From: Primula veris
Taxonomy: Eukaryota > Streptophyta > Magnoliopsida > Ericales > Primulaceae
NCBI GenBank assembly: GCA_963682055.1
Contig: OY821741.1
Location: 16,731,211 to 16,795,210, forward strand
DNA length: 64,000 bases
Reading direction: 5' to 3'
The translations under genes and the position numbers were made by a program. Shown here in pieces: positions 60,062 to 64,000 of this stretch. The notes below the pieces were generated by a model, which saw only the letters and a program-made list of their open reading frames with translations, made no database searches and had not been told where the DNA came from. Each line of letters starts with the position of its first letter. Positions within the stretch are counted from its first letter, which is position 1.

Positions 60062-62768
60062 TTATATGGTCCGGATCGGATTGGTTTGGGCCGATTTTAT
60101 AGTTTCACGTATTGAAATCCAAATGTAACTTTTTGCTTAAACAGTTGAAACTAAAGCCTAATGCAAGCAATTTAAGGGTTATAAGAAAACATGTCATTGA
60201 AAATGTTTGCACGTTTTTACGTCGTAATAATCATTCTACATTCTGCTGAATTCGTCGGAGTGATTTAAGCAAATGCTGCTTATACAAGTAATAATTAAGA
60301 TGTCCCGAGCTTGTTTCTTACGAGTCCAAATATTTTCCCCTTTTTGTTGTTGCTATTAACATATAAACTGGATTAATTTAAATGACCATCTTATAGGCGT
60401 GCCAAACGACCAAAAAAACAATACATTTCTGCTGTAAAAGCGGCAACGGCCTTAGTTTTTAATGTCATTTACCTTGTTACATACTACTCTACACGTTAAA
60501 CTTAAATCCCAAAGAAACAAGCTGATTGTTCCAATTGATGTGGTGAGGAGACATCTACAAAACGCTGGCCCTATGGCGAATCTAGGATTTTTACTAAGGG
60601 AGGGCAAAATTGTATGTAAAATTTATGTGCAGAATGTATTATAATTCTCATTTTACATCAAGATTCAATAATGATAGTGTGCGCTTCAAAAAGATGAGAC
60701 AGGATCATTGTTTGAAAGAAATTAAGCTTATAAGCTATATGGTCTTTGATAAACACATTAAACAACTAGATATACTCTTACAATTGATGATGTAGTTGTA
60801 GTAAATAATATTATTGATTACAAATTATAATTTGTATAAAATCGAACAAAAGTAAATGATAAATGCTTAATATTGAATAAAATTAGATAAGATTTGTACT
60901 TTTTCAAGTTAAAGAAAACTATAATTGGAGTAACTCTAAAAAAAACAGTATAAAAACTAGAAATTGAATTCCACATATATTGCCGAGTTTAGTAAACACT
61001 CCAATAGTCATAACCAATAATTTCTAGTTTTTATAACGAAAGAAAAAGGAAATAATAGAAATCATTTGGAGAAACTTAAATTAAAATAGATTCATATGAA
61101 GAACTGCAAGGTTCCACCATACAACCTCTTGCTAGATATTTGTTGTATTTTCCAAAAAAAAATCCCATTTGGTTTTATAATTTCTAGTTTTAATAGATAA
61201 ATACTCAATAATCTTTTTACACATATTTCTTTTTTATATATATTGTGCATTATAAGATCATTCACATCTCATTCCGTATTCAACCAACTTCATCAAATTA
61301 TATAGAGATTCATGTAAAAGCATTTATGTATCAGTATCATTTTATATTTTACCATAGTTTTAATAATATAATATTTATGTCATCAAGTTTCACCTCTTTA
61401 CTCTCTCTTCACATGAAAAATCATTGAAATGATCATAAAGAAATAGATGTTAAAATCAGCTAGACAAAAATAGTATTCTAAAATGATAATGAGAAGGATA
61501 GATAGACTACAACGTTCATTTGTGATCTGTGTTAATGTGTTGGTAAAACCAACAAAACAATGTATTATTCCATAAGTTTACTAGGTAAGTAACATTCTTC
61601 TTAAGGTAAGTGTGTTCTACGAGTAATATTTAAGACATATACGACTATATGGTGAGTTTTAATATATTGGAGTATCTAATACTACCAAATTTGAGTGCTG
61701 AAAATGTCACAGTTTACAAACCCTATATCGCGACAATTCACAATTACTACCTATCTAACACCGATACTTCAATTTTTTTTTAAAATTACCATATCGGATA
61801 TCGATACTCTCCCGATGCTTCGATACCGATACTTCAAATGTCGTATTCTTGACTTTTCAAAGGTTTGACCAATCCGATACTCATATCGGATACTCCAAAT
61901 GTCGTATCATTTACTTTTCAAAAGTTTGATCTATCCAATACTTTAATGATACTTCACAGATGGTTAACCGATAGATTTTCAAGATACTTATTTACAATTT
62001 TAACGCAAAGTATTATAAACTCATTAAAGTAATAGGTCATACATGCTATATTAATGTAAAATATATATTTGTTATTCATAATAAAGTACAAATATACGTA
62101 ATCACTTACATATTATATAACACATTTTGAAAAATTGTATTTCCAGATAATGTTTAATGAGTAAAAATTAAATTGCAGCAATATATTATGAATGTATATA
62201 TATAGATATATAATAAAATTTATTATAATAATAATTACCGTATCCTAACCGTATCGTATCCTAGCCGTATCGTATCCTAAAATTTCAAAAAATCCGTATT
62301 CACGTATCCGTATCGTATCGAGCCCAAGCTGAGAGCCGACAGCTAATGCGTTCCACTTATTAAGCAGGGTTCTATCCGCTCTCAGGTTGAGCAGTAAGGG
62401 TCGGAGAATGGCAATCAGTCATTCTATAAAACCCGTGTTCTTAAGACTAAAAAGTTGGGCGGAAAAAGGGGAAAACATATCCGTATCCGTAAAACATAGG
62501 TATAGACCTCTTAAACAAAGAAAACGATACAAACACAAACAATCTAACTGTTACTAGAGATTTGGATAAAATAAACATGCTGCTATATGAAATCCTAAAG
62601 CAAGTGCAAGTAGACCAAACCATACCGAACTTAAACTTCATCAATATGCCATTACATATCTCATGGTAGAACATTATTTATTAAACAACCACCATGATAA
62701 GATAACAAACACCTCAAACTTAGCCACAGAGGCAAGTACTTTCTGCGAAATGCGTTTTTTTAGCTTAT
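60062..62768. other. AT-rich spacer with repetitive DNA
   Basis: No gene. 60585-60640 ('ggcgaatctaggatttttactaagggaggg') resembles one end of a hAT MITE like that at 55119, without partner. 61740-62330 is a repeat rich in 'ccgtatcgtatcc' and 'ggatatcgatac' motifs on both strands, probably a degenerate DNA transposon. The SLD5-like or MLP-like families have no second copy here. The segment 62690-62768 is probably the MLP 3' UTR. Confidence 0.45.
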
Positions 62769-63935
62769 TTATGCCTTGAGATAAGCATCAAGGTCTTGGA
62801 AATTCTTCACAGCAAAGTCCCTGATGAGGTTCGGGTCAGGTATCTCGTCATGGGCCTTCTCGAACTCAGATGCCCATTTAACAAGGCTCCCGTCTCCTTT
62901 TGGTGTCACAACCAAATGGGCCTTGAAGTTCTTGTAGTACTTTAACAAGTCGCCTCCAATCACGCTGTACGACACCGTTTTGTTCTCTTCATCGACTGCC
63001 TCTATCTTCTCCTTGGTGGATGTGACTAGTGGCGACCCTGTTGCAGAAATTGTTATATCTTCGTGTTATACACAACCAAAAGTCAGTGGTTCGAACAATG
63101 GTGTATTTTGTTAGTTTTAAATATGGACAGTGGTGCATGTGTATATAATTATGTATGAACTTATTACTTTTGGCAAATATTCTCTATTCATTATAAAGAA
63201 AACACAAAACACCTTCTGAAAACGTCTCTAATTTGTGTTCGAGTTTACATTTTAGAAATGGTTTAAAAAGTGCTTACACTCGGGATTTCTAACACCAAAA
63301 AACGTAAGCGTATTCTTACATTTACTCTGTGTAAGTGAGATACATAACATGATAAAACACACACTCGTTTATTTGAATTGATTTTTGGTGCATGATCACG
63401 TTTAGATCTTTGGAAAGAAGAAGAGAGTTAGCACCAGCTAGTGAAATTATGCCAAAAACAGTATCTATATAGGAAAAACAACTGACTTGTAAAACTAAAA
63501 TGACAAATTCAACTACATATTTACGTCAATTAAACATGTCATCACACGACCAAGTCGTTTATGACACATGAAATGAAGTACAATATGGTTTATTTTTCAA
63601 AGTAGTGCTAGCTAGTAACTTAGGTGTTTGCATGGTTTGCACCCCTAGTAAAATCATTTGTTCACTCAAGTCATTAATAGAAATATCTCATCTTCTTTCT
63701 TTTGTCATGGTCATTGAAATAAAACTTTTAACATTACTTAATTACCCTCAGCAAAGTTAACGAGGCGAACGGAGCCCACAGACTTGCCATCACCCTCGAG
63801 GACCTCAATGCTTTTGTACTCTTGAGGCAAAGCCTTCGGGAAAAGAGTGGCGGAGTCCCTAATACTCTGCCAAAACTTTTCCGGAGGACATTTCACCTCA
63901 ACCTCCACTTCAAGTTTCCCAACTGGTGTTGCCAT
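62769..63935 (-). CDS. Major latex protein-like (Bet v 1 superfamily), 2 exons, 152 aa
   Basis: Model (complement): 63935-63746 and 63037-62769; 459 nt, GT-AG intron of 708 bp in the usual Bet v 1 / MLP position. A small cytosolic protein with a START-like fold and a hydrophobic pocket that binds small ligands; MLPs are tied to stress and defence responses. Seen: N-terminal GKLEVEVEVKCPPEKFWQSI, the glycine-rich loop EGDGKSVGSVR (residues ~47-57), the second-exon text EEKIEAVDEEN-like (IEAVDEENKTVSYSVIGGDL), YYKNFKAHLVV, GSLVKWASEFEKAHDEIPDP and a C-terminal helix ending LDAYLKA. Length matches the family (~150). The start is the only ATG in frame before the conserved strand. The minus strand has TATAAATA at 63973-63966, rather close to the ATG to be certain as the TATA box. 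Confidence 0.94.
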
Positions 63936-64000
63936 ATTACTAATTAACTTAAACTTGTAGTAAATTATTTATAATAGTTGTATTGATGGGAGATAAAAGG

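Overview
This 64-kb window is nuclear DNA from a flowering plant, most likely a eudicot. The evidence is intron-rich genes with GT-AG splice sites, AT-rich spacers, Copia LTR retrotransposons, two 5S-bearing Cassandra TRIMs, and plant-only gene families (UMAMIT/WAT1-related, major latex protein, CC-NLR). The species cannot be named from the sequence. There is no bacterial-style gene density, CRISPR array or tRNA gene.

Layout. 1-6020: Copia element #1 (plus strand), cut by the left window edge, decayed gag-IN-RT-RNaseH and an intact 3' LTR. 6021-10600: DNA-transposon ends, a segment (S1) repeated downstream as S2, and a ~1-kb tandem duplication that copied the promoter and first exon of the next gene. 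10600-15374: a seven-exon NHL-repeat membrane protein gene (488 aa). 15911-18462: 5' half of a second Copia family (#3) with LTR, tRNA-Met primer site, gag and integrase N-terminus. 18463-22300: S2, invaded by Cassandra #1 and an inverted-repeat element. 22933-28192 (minus): GINS subunit SLD5, six coding exons and a long repeat-filled first intron. 31913-38983 (minus): Copia element #2, complete, with near-identical LTRs and a 5-bp target duplication; its interior matches #1. 41271-44955: 1.75-kb tandem duplication of unrecognised sequence. 47206-47898: Cassandra #2. 48258-49736: Helitron candidate. 50369-50969: hAT element. 52828-57054: UMAMIT/WAT1-related transporter, seven exons, 354 aa, with a hAT MITE in intron 2. 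58390-60061: CC-NLR pseudogene lacking its NB-ARC core. 62769-63935 (minus): major latex protein (Bet v 1 fold), two exons, 152 aa.

The four intact genes have unrelated jobs: an NHL membrane protein of unknown role, replication helicase assembly (SLD5), solute/amino-acid export (UMAMIT) and small-ligand binding (MLP). They are islands in transposon-derived DNA, and nothing suggests a cluster or pathway. The most unusual signals concern the mobile elements. Copia #1 and #2 share almost the same dead interior, including the same integrase frameshift, but carry very different LTRs, and #2 looks recently inserted. This suggests a coding-dead family moved in trans. All splice models and repeat comparisons were made by eye.
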